A stretch of 64,000 nt of DNA from Anisus vortex (lineage: Eukaryota; Mollusca; Gastropoda; Planorbidae): positions 45,168,114-45,232,113 of the forward strand of contig OX421500.1 of the NCBI GenBank assembly GCA_949126835.1. Reading direction: 5' to 3'. Numbering within the stretch: the stretch's first letter is position 1; each line of letters opens with the position of its first letter. This document shows positions 12,101 to 25,142 of this stretch, piece by piece. The notes below the pieces were generated by a model. The model saw only the letters and a program-made list of their open reading frames with translations. It searched no databases and had not been told where the DNA came from. The translations under genes and the position numbers were made by a program.

Positions 12101-15100
12101 TTAGATCGGCGCTACCGCTGAGTAGGACGGCGCTACCGCTGGGAAGGTCGGCGCTACCACCGGGTATGTCGGCACTACCGCTGGATATGTCGGCGCTACC
12201 GCTGAGTACGTCGGCGCTACGTTTTAGTTGGTCGGCGCTACCTTTGAGTATGTCGGCGCCACCTCTAAGTGGGTCGGCGCAAGCGCCGGGTAGTTTGGCG
12301 CCACCGCTGAGTAGGTCGGCGCTAAAGCTGAGTACATCGGCGCTACCTTTTAGTAGGTCGGTGCTACCTTTGAGTAGGTCGGTGCCACCGCTAAGTAGGT
12401 CGGCACTACCGCTGGGTAGGTCGGCGCTACCGCTGGGTAGGTCGGCGCTACCGCTAGGTAGGTCGGCGCTACAGCTGAGTTGGTCGGCGCAACCTTTTAG
12501 TAGGTCGGCGCTACAGCTGAGTTGGTCGGCGCAACCTTTGTGTAGGTCGACGCCACCGCTAAGTAGATCGGCGCTACCGCTGGGTAGGTCGGCGCTACCG
12601 CTGGGTAGGTCGGCGCTACCGCTGGGTACGTCGGCGCTACCTTTAAGTTGGTCGGCGCTACCTTTGAGTATGTCGGCGCCACCTCTAAGTAGGTCGGCGC
12701 TACCGCCGGGTAGGTCGGCGCTACCGCTGAGTAGGTCGGCGCTAAAGCTGAGTAGGTCGTCGCTAAAGCTGAGTACGTCGGCGCTACCTTTGAGTAGGTC
12801 GGCGCCACCGCTAAGTAGGTCGGCGCTACCGCTGGGTAGGTCGGCGCTGCCGCTGGGTAGGTCGGCGCTACCGCTGGGTAGGTCGGCGCTACCGCTGAGA
12901 AGGTCGGCGCTAAAGCTGAGTACGTCGGCGCTACCTTTTAGTAAGTCGGTGCTACCGCTGAGTAGGTCGGCGCTACTGCCGGGTAGGTCGGGGCTACCGC
13001 TGGGTAGGTGGGCGCTACCGCTGTGTAGGTCGGCGCTACCGCCTAGTAGGTCGGCGCTACCGCATAGTAGGTCGGCGCTACAGCTGAGTACGTCGGCGCT
13101 ACCTTTTAGTAGGTCGGTGCTAACTTTGAGTAGGTCGGCGCCACCTCTAAGTAGTTCGGCGCTACCGCCGGTTAGGTCGGCGCTACCTCCAGGTAGGTCG
13201 GCGCTACCGCTGTGTAGGTCGGCGCTACCGCCTAGTAGGTCGGCGCTACCGCATAGTAGGTCGGCGCTACAGCTGAGTACGTCGGCGCTACCTTTTAGTA
13301 GGTCGGTGCTAACTTTGAGTAGGTCGGCGCCACCTCTAAGTAGTTCGGCGCTACCGCCGGTTAGGTCGGCGCTACCTCCAGGTAGGTCGGCGCTACCGCT
13401 GAGTAGGTCGGCGCTACCGCTGGGTAGGTCGGCGCTACCGCTGAGTAGGTCGGCGCTACAGCTGAGTACGTCGGCCTTACCTTTTAGTAGGTCGGCGCTA
13501 TCTTTGAGTAGGTCGGCGCCACCGCTAAGTAGGTCGGCGCCACCGCTAAGTAGGTCGGCGCTATCTTTTAGTAGGTAGGCGCTACCTTTGAGTAGTTCGG
13601 CGCCACCGCTAAGTAGGTCGGCACTACTTTTTAGTAGGTCGGCGCTACATTTGAGTAGGTCGGTGCCACCGCTAACTAGGTCGGCGCTACCGCTGGGTAG
13701 GTCGGCGCTACCTCTGAGTACGTCGGCACTACCTTTGACTAGGTCGGTGCTATCTTTTAGTAGGTCGGCGCTACCTTTGAGGAGGTCGGTGCCACCGCTA
13801 AGTAGGTCGGCGCTACCGCTGGGTGGGTCGGCGCTACCGCTAGGTAGGTCGGCGCTACCGCTGGGTAGGTAGGCGCTACCGCTGAGTAGGTCGGCGCTAA
13901 AGCTGAGTACGTCGGCGCTACCTTTTAGTAAGTCGGTGCTACCGCTGAGAAGGTCGGCTCTACCGCCGGGTAGTTCGGCGCTGCCGCTGGGTAGGTGGGC
14001 GCTACCGCTGTGTAGGTCGGCGCTACCGCTGGGTAGGTGGGCGCTACCGCTCAGTAGGTCGGCGCTACAGCTGAGTACGTCGGCGCTACCTTTTAGTAGG
14101 TAGGCGCTACCGCTGGGTAGGTCGGCGCTACCGCTGGGTAGGTCGACGCTACCGCCGGGTAGGTCGGCGCTACCGCTGGGTAGGTCGGCGCTACCGCTGG
14201 GTAGGTCGGCGCTACCGCTGAGTAGGTCGGCGCTACAGCTGAGTACGTCAACGCTAACTTTTAGTAGGTCGGCGCTACCTTTGAGTAGGTCGGCGCCACC
14301 GCTAAGTAGGTCGGCACTACCTTTTAGTAGGTCGGCGCTCTATTTGAGTAGGTCGGTACCACCGCTAACTAGGTCGGCTCTACCGCTAGGTAGGTCGGTG
14401 CTACCTCTGAGTACGTCGGCGCTACCTTTGAGTAGGTCGGTGCTACATTTTAGAGGGTCGGCGCTACCTTTGAGTAGGTCGGTGCCACCGCTAAGTAGGT
14501 CGGCGCTACCGCTGAGTAGGACGGTGCTACCGCTGGATAGGTCGGCGCTACCGCTGAGTAGGTCGGCGCTACAGCTGAGTACGTCGGCACAACCTTTGAG
14601 TAGGTCGGCGCTACCTTTGAGTAGGTCGGCGCCACCGCTAAGTAGGTCGGCGCTACCGCTGAGGAGGTCGGCGCTACCGCTGGGTAGGTCGGCGCTACCG
14701 CTGAGGAGGTCGGCGCTACCGCTGGGTCGGTCGGCGCTAACGCTGGGTAGGTCGGCGCTACCGCTGGGTAGGTCGGCGCTACCGCTGAGTAGGTCGGCGC
14801 TACAGCTGAGTACGTCAGCGCTAACTTTTAGTAGGTCGGCGCTACCTCTGAGTAGGTCGGCGCCACCGCTAAGTAGGTCGGCGCTACCGCTGAGTAGGTC
14901 GGCGCTACCGCTGGGTAGGTCGGCGCTACCTCTGAGTACGTCGTTGCTACCTTTTAGTAGGTCAGCGCTACCTTTGAGTAGGTCGGCGCCAACGCTAAGT
15001 AGGTCGGCACTACCTTTTAGTAGGTCGGCGCTCTATTTGAGTAGGTCGGTACCACCGCTAACTAGGTCGGCGCTACCGCTGGGTGGGTCGGTGCTTTTTC

Positions 15101-17664
15101 TGAGTACGTCGGCGCTACCTTTGAGTAGGTCGGGGCTACATTTTAGTAGGTCGGCGCTACCTTTGAGTAGGTCGGTGCCACCGCTAAGTAGGTAGGCGCT
15201 ACCGCTGATTAGGACGGTGCTACCGCTGGGTAGGTCGGCACTACCGCTGAGTAGGTCGGCGCTACAGCTGAGTACGTCGGCACAACCTTTGAGTAGGTCG
15301 GCGCTACCTTTGAGTAGGTCGGCGCCACCGCTAAGTAGGTCGGCGCTACCGCTGAGGAGGTCGGCGCTACCGCTGGGTAGGTCGGCGCTACCGTTGGGTA
15401 GGTCGGCGCTACCGCTAGGTAGGTCGGCGCTACCGCTGAGTAGGTCGACGCTACAGCTGAGTTGGTCGGCGCAACCTTTACGTAGGTCGGCGCTACCTTT
15501 GTGTAGGTCGGCGCCACCGCTAAGTAGGTCGGCGCTACCGCTGGGTAGGTCGGCGCTACCGCTGAGTAGGTCGGCGCTACCGCTGGGTACGTCGGTGCTA
15601 CCTTTTAGTTGGTCGGCGCTACCTTTGAGTATGTCGGCGCCTACTCTAAGTAGGTCGGCGCTACCGCCGGGTAGGTCGGCGCTACCGCCGGTTAAGTCGG
15701 CGCTACCGCCGGTTAGGTCGGCGCTACCTCCAGGTAGGTCGGCGCTACCGCTGGGTAGGTCGGCGCTACCGCTGGGTAGGTCGGCGCTACCGCTGAGAAG
15801 GTCGGCGCTACAGCTGAGTACGTCGGCCTTACCATTTAGTAGGTCGGCGCTACCGCTAAGTAGGTCGGCGCTACCGCTGGGTAGGTCGGCGCTGCCGCTG
15901 GGTAGGTCGGCGCTACCGCTGGGTAGGTCGGCGCTACCGCTGAGAAGGTCGGCGCTAAAGCTGAGTACGTTGGCGCTACCTTTTAGTAAGTCGGTGCTAC
16001 CGCTGAGTAGGTCGGCGTTACTGCCGGGTAGGTCGGCGCTACCGCTGGGTAGGTGGGCGCTACCGCTGTGTAGGTCGGCGCTACCGCCTAGTAGGTCGGC
16101 GCTACTGCCTAGTAGGTCGGCGCTACAGCTGAGTACGTCGGCGCTACCTTTTAGTAGGTCGGTGCTAACTTTGAGTAGGTCGGCGCCACCTCTAAGTAGG
16201 TCGGCGCTACCGCCGGTTAGGTCGGCGCTACCTCCAGGTAGGTCGGCGCTACCGCTGGGTAGGTCGGCGCTACCGCTGGGTAGGTCGGCGCTACAGCTGA
16301 GTACGTCGGCCTTACCTTTTAGTAGGTCGGCGCTACCTTTGAGTAGGTCGGCGCCACCGCTAAGTAGGTCGGCGCTATCTTTTAGTAGGTAGGCGCTACC
16401 TTTGAGTAGGTCGGCACCACCGCGAAGTAGGTCGGCACTACTTTTTAGTAGGTCGGCGCTACATTTGAGTAGGTCGGTGCCACCGCTAACTAGGTCGGCG
16501 CTACCGCTGGGTAGGTCGGCGCTACCTCTGAGTACGTCGGCGCTACCTTTGACTAGGTCGGTGCTACCTTTTAGTAGGTCGGCGCTATCTTTGAGGAGGT
16601 CGGTGCCACCGTTAAGTAGGTCGGCGCTACCGCTGGGTGGGTCGGCGCTACCGCTGGGTAGGTCGGCGCTACCGCTGGGTAGGTCGGCGCTACCGCTGAG
16701 TAGGTCGGCGCTAAAGCTGAGTACGTCGGCGCTACCTTTTAGTAAGTCGGTGCTACCGCTGAGTAGGTTGGCGCAACCGCCGGGTAGGTCGGCGCTGCCG
16801 CTGGGTAGGTGGGCGCTACCGCTGTGTAGGTCGGCGCTACCGCTGGGCAGGTGGGCGCTACCGCTCAGTAGGTCGGCGCTACAGCTGAGTACGTCGGCGC
16901 TACCTTTTAGTAGGTAGGCGCTACCGCTGGGTAGGTCGGCGCTACCGCTGGGTAGGTCGACGCTACCGCCGGGTAGGTCGGCGCTACCGCTGGGTAGGTC
17001 GGCGCTACCGCTGGGTAGGTCGGCGCTACCGCTGAGTAGGTCGGTGCCACCGCTAAGTAGGTCGGCGCTACCGCTGAGTAGGACGGTGCTACCGCTGGGT
17101 AGGTCGGCGCTACAGCTGAGTACGTCGGCACAACCTTTGAGTAGGTCGGCGCTACCTTTGAGTAGGTTGGCGCCACCGCTAAGTAGGTCGGCGCTACCGC
17201 TGAGGAGGTCGGCGCTACCGCTGGGTAGGTAGGCACTACCGCTGAGGAGGTCGGCGCTACCGCTGGGTAGGTCGGCGCTACCGCTGGGTAGGTCGGCGCT
17301 ACCGCTGGGTTGGTCGGCGCTACCGCTGGGTAGGTCGGCGCTACCGCTAGGTAGGTCGGCGCTACCGCTGAGTAGGTCGGCGCTACAGCTGAGTTGGTCG
17401 GCGCAACCTTTTAGTAGGTCGGCGCTACCTTTGTGTAGGTCGGCGCCACCGCTAAGTAGGTCGGCGCTACCGCTGGGTAGGTCGGCGCTACCGCTGGGTA
17501 GGTCGGCGCTACCGCTGGGTACGTCGGCGCTACCTTTTAGTTGGTCGGCGCTACCTTTGAGTATGTCGGCGCCACCTCTAAGTAGGTCGGCGCTACCGCC
17601 GGGTAGGTCGGCGCTACCGCTGAGTAGGTCGGCGCTAAAGCTGAGTAGGTCGGCGCTAAAGCTG
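9200..17664. repeat. 9,199-bp higher-order repeat, copy B
   Basis: This is a nearly identical copy of 1-8,465. I could see only a few differences by eye: AAACAGG at 648 against AAGTAGG here, CCTTTTAGTTGG near 3,450 against CCTTTAAGTTGG near 12,649, CACCGCTGAG near 5,673 against CACCGCTAAG near 14,872, and GGGTAGGTCGG near 5,545 against GGGTCGGTCGG near 14,744. The scattered differences argue against the same reads having been assembled twice. Confidence 0.9.
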
Positions 17665-19190
17665 AGTACGTCGGCGCTACCTTTGAGTAGGTCGGCGCCA
17701 CCGATAAGTAGGTCGGCGCTACCGCCGGGTAGGTCGGCGCTGCCGCTGGGTAGGTCGGCGCTACCGCTGGGTAAGTCGGCGCTACCGCTGAGAAGGTCGG
17801 CGCTAAAGCTGAGTACGTCGGCGCTACCTTTTAGTAAGTCGGTGCTACCGCTGAGTAGGTCGGCGCTACTGCCGGGTAGGTCGGCGCTACCGCTGGGTAG
17901 GTGGGCGCTACCGCTGTGTAGGTCGGCGCTACCGCTAAGTAGGTCGGCGCTACCTTTGACTAGGTCGGTGCTACCTTTTAGTAGGTCGGCGCTACCTTTG
18001 AGTAGGTCGGTGCCACCGCTAAGTAGGTGGGCGCTACCGCTGGGTGGGTCGGCGCTACCGCTGGGTAGGTCGGCGCTACCGCTGGGTAGGTCGGCGCTAC
18101 CGCTGAGTAGGTCGGCGCTAAAGCTGAGTACGTCGGCGCTACCTTTTAGTAAGTCGGTGCTACCGCTGAGTAGGTTGGCGCAACCGCCGGGTAGGTCGGC
18201 GCTGCCGCTGGGTAGGTGGGCGCTACCACTGTGTAGGTCGGCGCTACCGCTGGGCAGGTGGGCGCTACCGCTCAGTAGGTCGGCGCTACAGCTGAGTACG
18301 TCGGCGCTACCTTTTAGTAGGTAGGCGCTACCGCTGGGTAGGTCGGCGCTACCGCTGGGTAGGTCGACGCTACCGCCAGGTAGGTCGGCGCTACCGCTGG
18401 GTAGGTCGGCGCTACCGCTGGGTAGGTCGGCGCTACCGCTGAGTAGGTCGGTGCCACCGCTAAGTAGGTCAGCGCTACCGCTGAGTAGGACGGTGCTACC
18501 GCTGGGTAGGTCGGCGCTACAGCTGAGTACGTCGGCACAACCTTTGAGTAGGTCGGCGCTACCTTTGAGTAGGTTGGCGCCACCGCTAAGTAGGTCGGCG
18601 CTACCGCTGAGGAGGTCGGCGCTTTCGCTGGGTAGGTCGGCACTACCGCTGAGGAGGTCGGCGCTACCGCTGGGTAGGTCGGCGCTACCGCTGGGTAGGT
18701 CGGCGCTACCGCTGGGTTGGTCGGCGCTACCGCTGGGTAGGTCGGCGCTACCGCTAGGTAGGTCGGCGCTACCGCTGAGTAGGTCGGCGCTACAGCTGAG
18801 TTGGTCGGCGCAACCTTTTAGTAGGTCGGCGCTACCTTTGTGTAGGTCGGCGCCACCGCTAAGTAGGTCGGCGCTACCGCTGGGTAGGTCGGCGCTACTG
18901 CTGGGTAGGTCGGCGCTACCGCTGGGTACGTCGGCGCTACCTTTGAGTTGGTCAGCGCTACCTTTGAGTATGTCGGCGCCACCTCTAAGTAGGTCGGCGC
19001 TACCGCCGGGTAGGTCGGCGCTACCGCTGAGTAGGTCGGCGCTAAAGCTGAGTAGGTCGGCGCTAAAGCTGAGTACGTCGGCGCTACCTTTGAGTAGGTC
19101 GGCGCCACCGCTAAGTAGGTCGGCGCTACCGCTGGGTAGGTCGGCGCTACCGCTGGGTAGGTCGGCGCTACCGCTGGGTAGGTCGGCGCT
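16540..19190. repeat. 1,407-bp tandem duplication within the satellite
   Basis: Landmarks at 16,551 (GACTAGGTCG), 16,767 (GTTGGCGCAACC), 17,044 and 17,431 recur 1,407 bp later (67 monomers exactly) at 17,958, 18,174, 18,451 and 18,838. The duplication bridges the end of the 9.2-kb repeat domain and the start of the 5.7-kb repeat domain. Boundaries are approximate. Confidence 0.75.
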
Positions 19191-19426
19191 ACCGCTGGGT
19201 AGGTCGGCGCTACCGCTGGGTAGGTTGGCGCTACCGCCGAGTAGGTCGGCGCGAAAGCTGAGTACATCGGCGCTACCTTTTAGTAGGTCGGTGCTACCTT
19301 TGAGTAGGTCGGTGCCACCGCTAAGTAGGTCGGCACTACCGCTGGGTAGGTCGGTGCTACCGCTGGGTAGGTCGGGCGCTAAAGCTGAGTACGTCGGCGC
19401 TACCTTTTAGTAGGTCGGGGCTACCT
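18770..19426. repeat. Partial lead-in copy of the 5,716-bp repeat
   Basis: This stretch matches 24,369-25,142, the end of the 5,716-bp unit, except that a 126-bp (six-monomer) segment present there is missing here. It ends with the +1 insertion GTCGGGCGCTAAAG at 19,371, which is diagnostic for this domain. Confidence 0.75.
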
Positions 19427-22400
19427 TTGAGTAGGTCGGTGCCGCCGCTAAGTAGGTCGGCGCTACCGCTAGGTAGGTCGGCGCTACCGCTGGGTAGGTC
19501 GGCGTTATCGCTGGGTAGGTCGGCGCTACCGCTGGGCAGGTCGGCGCTACCTCTGAGTACGGCGACGCTACCTTTTAGTAGGTCGGCGCTACCTTTGAAT
19601 AGGTCGGCGCCACCGCTAAGTAGGTCGGCGCTACCGCTGGGTAGGTCGGCGCTACCACTGAGTAGGTCAGCGCTTACGCGGAGTAGGTCGGCGCTACCGC
19701 TGAGTAGGTCGGCGCTACCTTTTAGTAGGTCGGCGCTACCTTTGAGTAGGTCGGCGCCAACGCTAAGTAGGTCGGCGCTACCGCTAGGTAGGTCGGCGCT
19801 ACCGCTGGGTAGGTCGGCGCTACCGCTGGGTAGGTCGGCGCTACCGCCGAGTAGGTCGGCGCGAAAGCTGAGTACGTCGGCGCTACCTTTTAGTAAGTCG
19901 GTGCTACCGCTGAGTAAGTCGGCGCTACCGCCGGGTAGGTCGGCGCTACCGCTGGGTAGGTAGGGCGCTACCGCTGTGTAGGTCGGCGCTACCGCCTAGT
20001 AGGTGGGCGCTACCGCTCAGTAGGTCGGCGCTACAGCTGAGTACGTCGGCGCTACCTTTTAGTAGGTCGGCGCTACCTTTGAGTAGGTCGGCGCTACCGC
20101 TAAGTAGGTCGGCGCTACCTCTGAGTACGTCGGCGCTATCTTTTTGTAGGTCGGCGCTACTTTTGAGTAGGTCGGCGCCACCGCTAAGTAGGTCGGCACA
20201 ACTTTTTAGTAGGTCGGCGCTATATTTTAGTAGGTCGGTGCCACCGCTAACTAGGTCGGCGCTACCGCTGGGTAGGTCGGCGTTACCTCTGAGTAAGTCG
20301 GCGCTACCTTTGACTAGGTCGGTGCCTCCTTTTAGTAGGTCGGCGCTACCTTTGAGTAGGTCGGTGCCACCGCTAAGTAGGTCGGCGCTACCGCTGGGTA
20401 GGTCGGCGCTACCGCTGAGTAGGTCGGCGAAAAAGCTGAGTACGTCGGCGCTACCTTTTAGTAAGTCGGTGCTACCGCTGTGTAGGTCGGCGCTACCGCC
20501 GGGTAGGTCGGCGCTGCCGCTGGGTAGGTGGGCGCTACAGCTGTGTAGGTCGGCGCTACCGCTGGGTAGGTGGGCGCTACCGCTCAGTAGGTCGGCGCTA
20601 CAGCTGAGTACGTCGGTGCTACCTTTTAGTAGGTAGGCGCTACCGCTGGGTAGGTCGGCGCTACCGCTGGGTAGGTCGACGCTACCGCCGGGTAGGTCGG
20701 CGCTACCGCTGGGTAGGTTGGCGCTACCGCTGGGTAGGTCGGCGCTACCGCTGAGTAGGTCGGCGCTACCGCTGGATAGGTCGGCGCTACCTCTGAGTAC
20801 GTCAGTGCTACCTTTTAGTAGGTCGGCGCTACCTATGAGTAGGTCGGCGCCACCGCTAAGTAGGTCGGCACTACCTTTTAGTAGGTCGGCGCTCTATTTG
20901 AGTAGGTCGGTGCCACCGCTGGGTAGGTCGGCGCTACCGCTGGGTAGGTCGGCGCTACCGCTGAGTAGGTCGGCGCTATCGCTGGATAGGTTGGCGCTAC
21001 CTCTGAGTACGTCGGCGCTAACTTTTAGTAGGTCGGCGCTACCTTTGAGTAGGTCGGCGCCACCGCTAAGTAGGTCGGCGCTACCGCTGAGTAGGTCGGC
21101 GCTACCGCTGGATAGGTCGGCGCTACCTCTGAGTACGTCAGTGCTACCTTTTAGTAGGTCGGCGCTACCTTTGAGTAGGTCGGCGCCACCGCTAAGTAGG
21201 TCGGCACTACCTTTTAGTAGGTCGGCGCTCTATTTGAGTAGGTCGGTGCCACCGCTAACTAGGTCGGCGCTACCGCTGGGTAGGTCGGCGCTACCTCTGA
21301 GTACGTCGGCGCTACCTTTGAGTAGGTCGGCGCTACCTTTGAGTAGGTCGGTGCCACCGCTAAGTAGGTCGGCGCTACCGCTGAGTAGGACGGTGCTACC
21401 GCTGGGTAGATCGGCGCTACCGCTGAGTAGGTCGGCGCTACCGCTGGGTAGGTCGGCGCTACTGCTGAGTAGGTCGGCGCTACAGCTGAGTTGGTCGGCG
21501 CAACCTTTAAGTAGGTCGGCGCTGCCTTTGTGTAGGTTGGCGCCACCGCTAAGTAGGTCGGCGCTACCGCTGGGTAGTTCGGCGCTACCGCTGGGTAGGT
21601 CGGCGCTAGCGATGGGTACGTCGGCGCTACCTTTTAGTTGGTCGGCGCTACATTTGAGTATGTCGGCGCCACCTCTAAGTAGGTCGGCGCTACCGCCGGG
21701 TAGGTCGGCGCTACCGCTGAGTAGGTCGGCGCTAAAGCTGAGTAGGTCGGCGCTAAAGCTGAGTACGTCGGCGCTACCTTTGAGTAGGTCGGCGCCACCG
21801 CTAAGTAGGTCGGCGCTACCGCTGGGTAGGTCGGCGCTACCGCTGGGTAGGTCGGCGCTACCGCTGGGTAGGTCGGCGCTACCGCTGGGTAGGTCGGCGC
21901 TACCGCTGGGTAGGTTGGCGCTACCGCCGAGTAGGTCGGCGCGAAAGCTGAGTACGTCGGCGCTACCTTTTAGTAGGTCGGTGCTACCTTTGAGTAGGTC
22001 GGTGCCACCGCTAAGTAGGTCGGCACTACCGCTGGGTAGGTCGGTGCTACCGCTGGGTAGGTCGGGCGCTAAAGCTGAGTACGTCGGCGCTACCTTTTAG
22101 TAGGTCGGGGCTACCTTTGAGTAGGTCGGTGCCGCCGCTAAGTAGGTCGGCGCTACCGCTAGGTAGGTCGGCGCTACCGCTGGGTAGGTCGGCGTTATCG
22201 CTGGGTAGGTCGGCGCTACCGCTGGGCAGGTCGGCGCTACCTCTGAGTACGGCGACGCTACCTTTTAGTAGGTCGGCGCTACCTTTGAATAGGTCGGCGC
22301 CACCGCTAAGTAGGTCGGCGCTACCGCTGGGTAGGTCGGCGCTACCGCTGAGTAGGTCAGCGCTTACGCGGAGTAGGTCGGCGCTACCGCTGAGTAGGTC

Positions 22401-25142
22401 GGCGCTACCTTTTAGTAGGTCGGCGCTACCTTTGAGTAGGTCGGCGCCAACGCTAAGTAGGTCGGCGCTACCGCTAGGTAGGTCGGCGCTACCGCTGGGT
22501 AGGTCGGCGCTACCGCTGGGTAGGTCGGCGCTACCGCCGAGTAGGTCGGCGCGAAAGCTGAGTACGTCGGCGCTACCTTTTAGTAAGTCGGTGCTACCGC
22601 TGAGTAAGTCGGCGCTACCGCCGGGTAGGTCGGCGCTACCGCTGGGTAGGTAGGGCGCTACCGCTGTGTAGGTCGGCGCTACCGCCTAGTAGGTGGGCGC
22701 TACCGCTCAGTAGGTCGGCGCTACAGCTGAGTACGTCGGCGCTACCTTTTAGTAGGTCGGCGCTACCTTTGAGTAGGTCGGCGCTACCGCTAAGTAGGTC
22801 GGCGCTACCTCTGAGTACGTCGGCGCTATCTTTTTGTAGGTCGGCGCTACTTTTGAGTAGGTCGGCGCCACCGCTAAGTAGGTCGGCACAACTTTTTAGT
22901 AGGTCGGCGCTATATTTTAGTAGGTCGGTGCCACCGCTAACTAGGTCGGCGCTACCGCTGGGTAGGTCGGCGCTACCTCTGAGTAAGTCGGCGCTACCTT
23001 TGACTAGGTCGGTGCCTCCTTTTAGTAGGTCGGCGCTACCTTTGAGTAGGTCGGTGCCACCGCTAAGTAGGTCGGCGCTACCGCTGGGTAGGTCGGCGCT
23101 ACCGCTGAGTAGGTCGGCGAAAAAGCTGAGTACGTCGGCGCTACCTTTTAGTAAGTCGGTGCTACCGCTGTGTAGGTCGGCGCTACCGCCGGGTAGGTCG
23201 GCGCTGCCGCTGGGTAGGTGGGCGCTACCGCTGTGAAGGTCGGCGCTACCGCTGGGTTGGTGGGCGCTACCGCTGAGTAGGTCGGCGCTAAAGCTGAGTA
23301 CGTCGGCGCTACCTTTGACTAGGTCGGTGCTACCTTTTAGTAGGTCGGCGCTATCTTTGAGTATGTCGGTGCCACCGCTAAGTAGGTCGGCGCTACCGCT
23401 GGGTGGGTCGGCGCTACCGCTGGGTAGGTCGACGCTACCGCCGGATAGGTCGGCGCTACCGCTGAGTAGGTCGGCGCTACCGCTGGGTAGGTCGGCACTA
23501 CCTTTTAGTAGGTCAACGCTACCTTTGAGTAGGTCGGCGCCACCGCTAAGTAGGTCGGCGCTACCTTTTAGTAGGTCGGAGCTACCTTTGAGTAGGTCGG
23601 TGCCACCGCTAATTAGATCGGCGCTACCGCTGAGTAGGACGGCGCTACCGCTGGGAAGGTCGGCGCTACCGCTGGGTAGGTCGGCACTACCTCTGAGTAC
23701 GTCGGCGCTACCTTTGAGTAGGTCGGAGCCACCGCTAAGTAGGTCGGCGCTACTGCTAGGTAGGTCGGCGCTACCGCTGGGTAGGTCGGCGCTACCACCG
23801 GGTATGTCGGCACTACCGCTGGATATGTCGGCGCTACCGCTGAGTACGTCGGCGCTACCTTTTAGTTGGTCGGCGCTACCTTTGAGTATGTCGGCGCCAC
23901 CTCTAAGTGGGTCGGCGCAAGCGCCGGGTAGTTCGTCGCCACCGCTGAGTAGGTCGGCGCTAAAGCTCAGTAGGTCGGCGCTAAAGCTGAGTACGTCGGC
24001 GCTACCTTTGAGTAGGTCGGCGCCACCGCTAAGTAGGTCGGCGCTACCGCCGGGTAGGTCAACGCTGCCGCTGGGTAGGTCGGCGCTACCGCTGGGTAGG
24101 TCGGCGCTACCGCTGAGAAGGTCGGCGCTAAAGCTGAGTACGTCGGCGCTACCTTTTAGTAAGTCGGTGCTACCGCTGAGTAGGTCGGCGCTACTGCCGG
24201 GTAGGTCGGCGCTACCGCTGGGTAGGTGGGCGCTACCGCTGTGTAGGTCGGCGCTACCGCTAAGTAGGTCGGCGCTACCTTTGACTAGGTCGGTGCTACC
24301 TTTTAGTAGGTCGGCGCTACCTTTGAGTAGGTCGGTGCCACCGCTAAGTAGGTGGGCGCTACCGCTGAGTAGGTCGGCGCTACAGCTGAGTTGGTCGGCG
24401 CAACCTTTTAGTAGGTCGGCGCTACCTTTGTGTAGGTCGGCGCCACCGCTAAGTAGGTCGGCGCTACCGCTGGGTAGGTCGGCGCTACTGCTGGGTAGGT
24501 CGGCGCTACCGCTGGGTACGTCGGCGCTACCTTTGAGTTGGTCAGCGCTACCTTTGAGTATGTCGGCGCCACCTCTAAGTAGGTCGGCGCTACCGCCGGG
24601 TAGGTCGGCGCTACCGCTGAGTAGGTCGGCGCTAAAGCTGAGTAGGTCGGCGCTAAAGCTGAGTACGTCGGCGCTACCTTTGAGTAGGTCGGCGCCACCG
24701 CTAAGTAGGTCGGCGCTACCGCTGGGTAGGTCGGCGCTACCGCTGGGTAGGTCGGCGCTACCGCTGGGTAGGTCGGCGCTACCGCTGGGTAGGTCGGCGC
24801 TACCGCTGGGTAGGTTGGCGCTACCGCCGAGTAGGTCGGCGCGAAAGCTGAGTACGTCGGCGCTACCTTTTAGTTGGTCGGCGCTACCTTTGAGTATGTC
24901 GGCGCCACCACTAAGTGGGTCGGCGCAACCGCCGGGTAGTTCGGCGCCACCGCTGAGTAGGTCGGCGCTAAAGCTGAGTACATCGGCGCTACCTTTTAGT
25001 AGGTCGGTGCTACCTTTGAGTAGGTCGGTGCCACCGCTAAGTAGGTCGGCACTACCGCTGGGTAGGTCGGTGCTACCGCTGGGTAGGTCGGGCGCTAAAG
25101 CTGAGTACGTCGGCGCTACCTTTTAGTAGGTCGGGGCTACCT
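19427..25142. repeat. 5,716-bp higher-order repeat, copy 1
   Basis: The copy consists of a 2,690-bp sub-block (19,427-22,116) and a 3,026-bp sub-block (22,117-25,142). They begin identically (about 1 kb, through the GTAGGTAGGGCGC insertion and the GGCGAAAAAGC variant) and then diverge. Each sub-block carries two +1 insertions, so 5,716 equals 272 monomers plus 4 bp. Confidence 0.88.
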
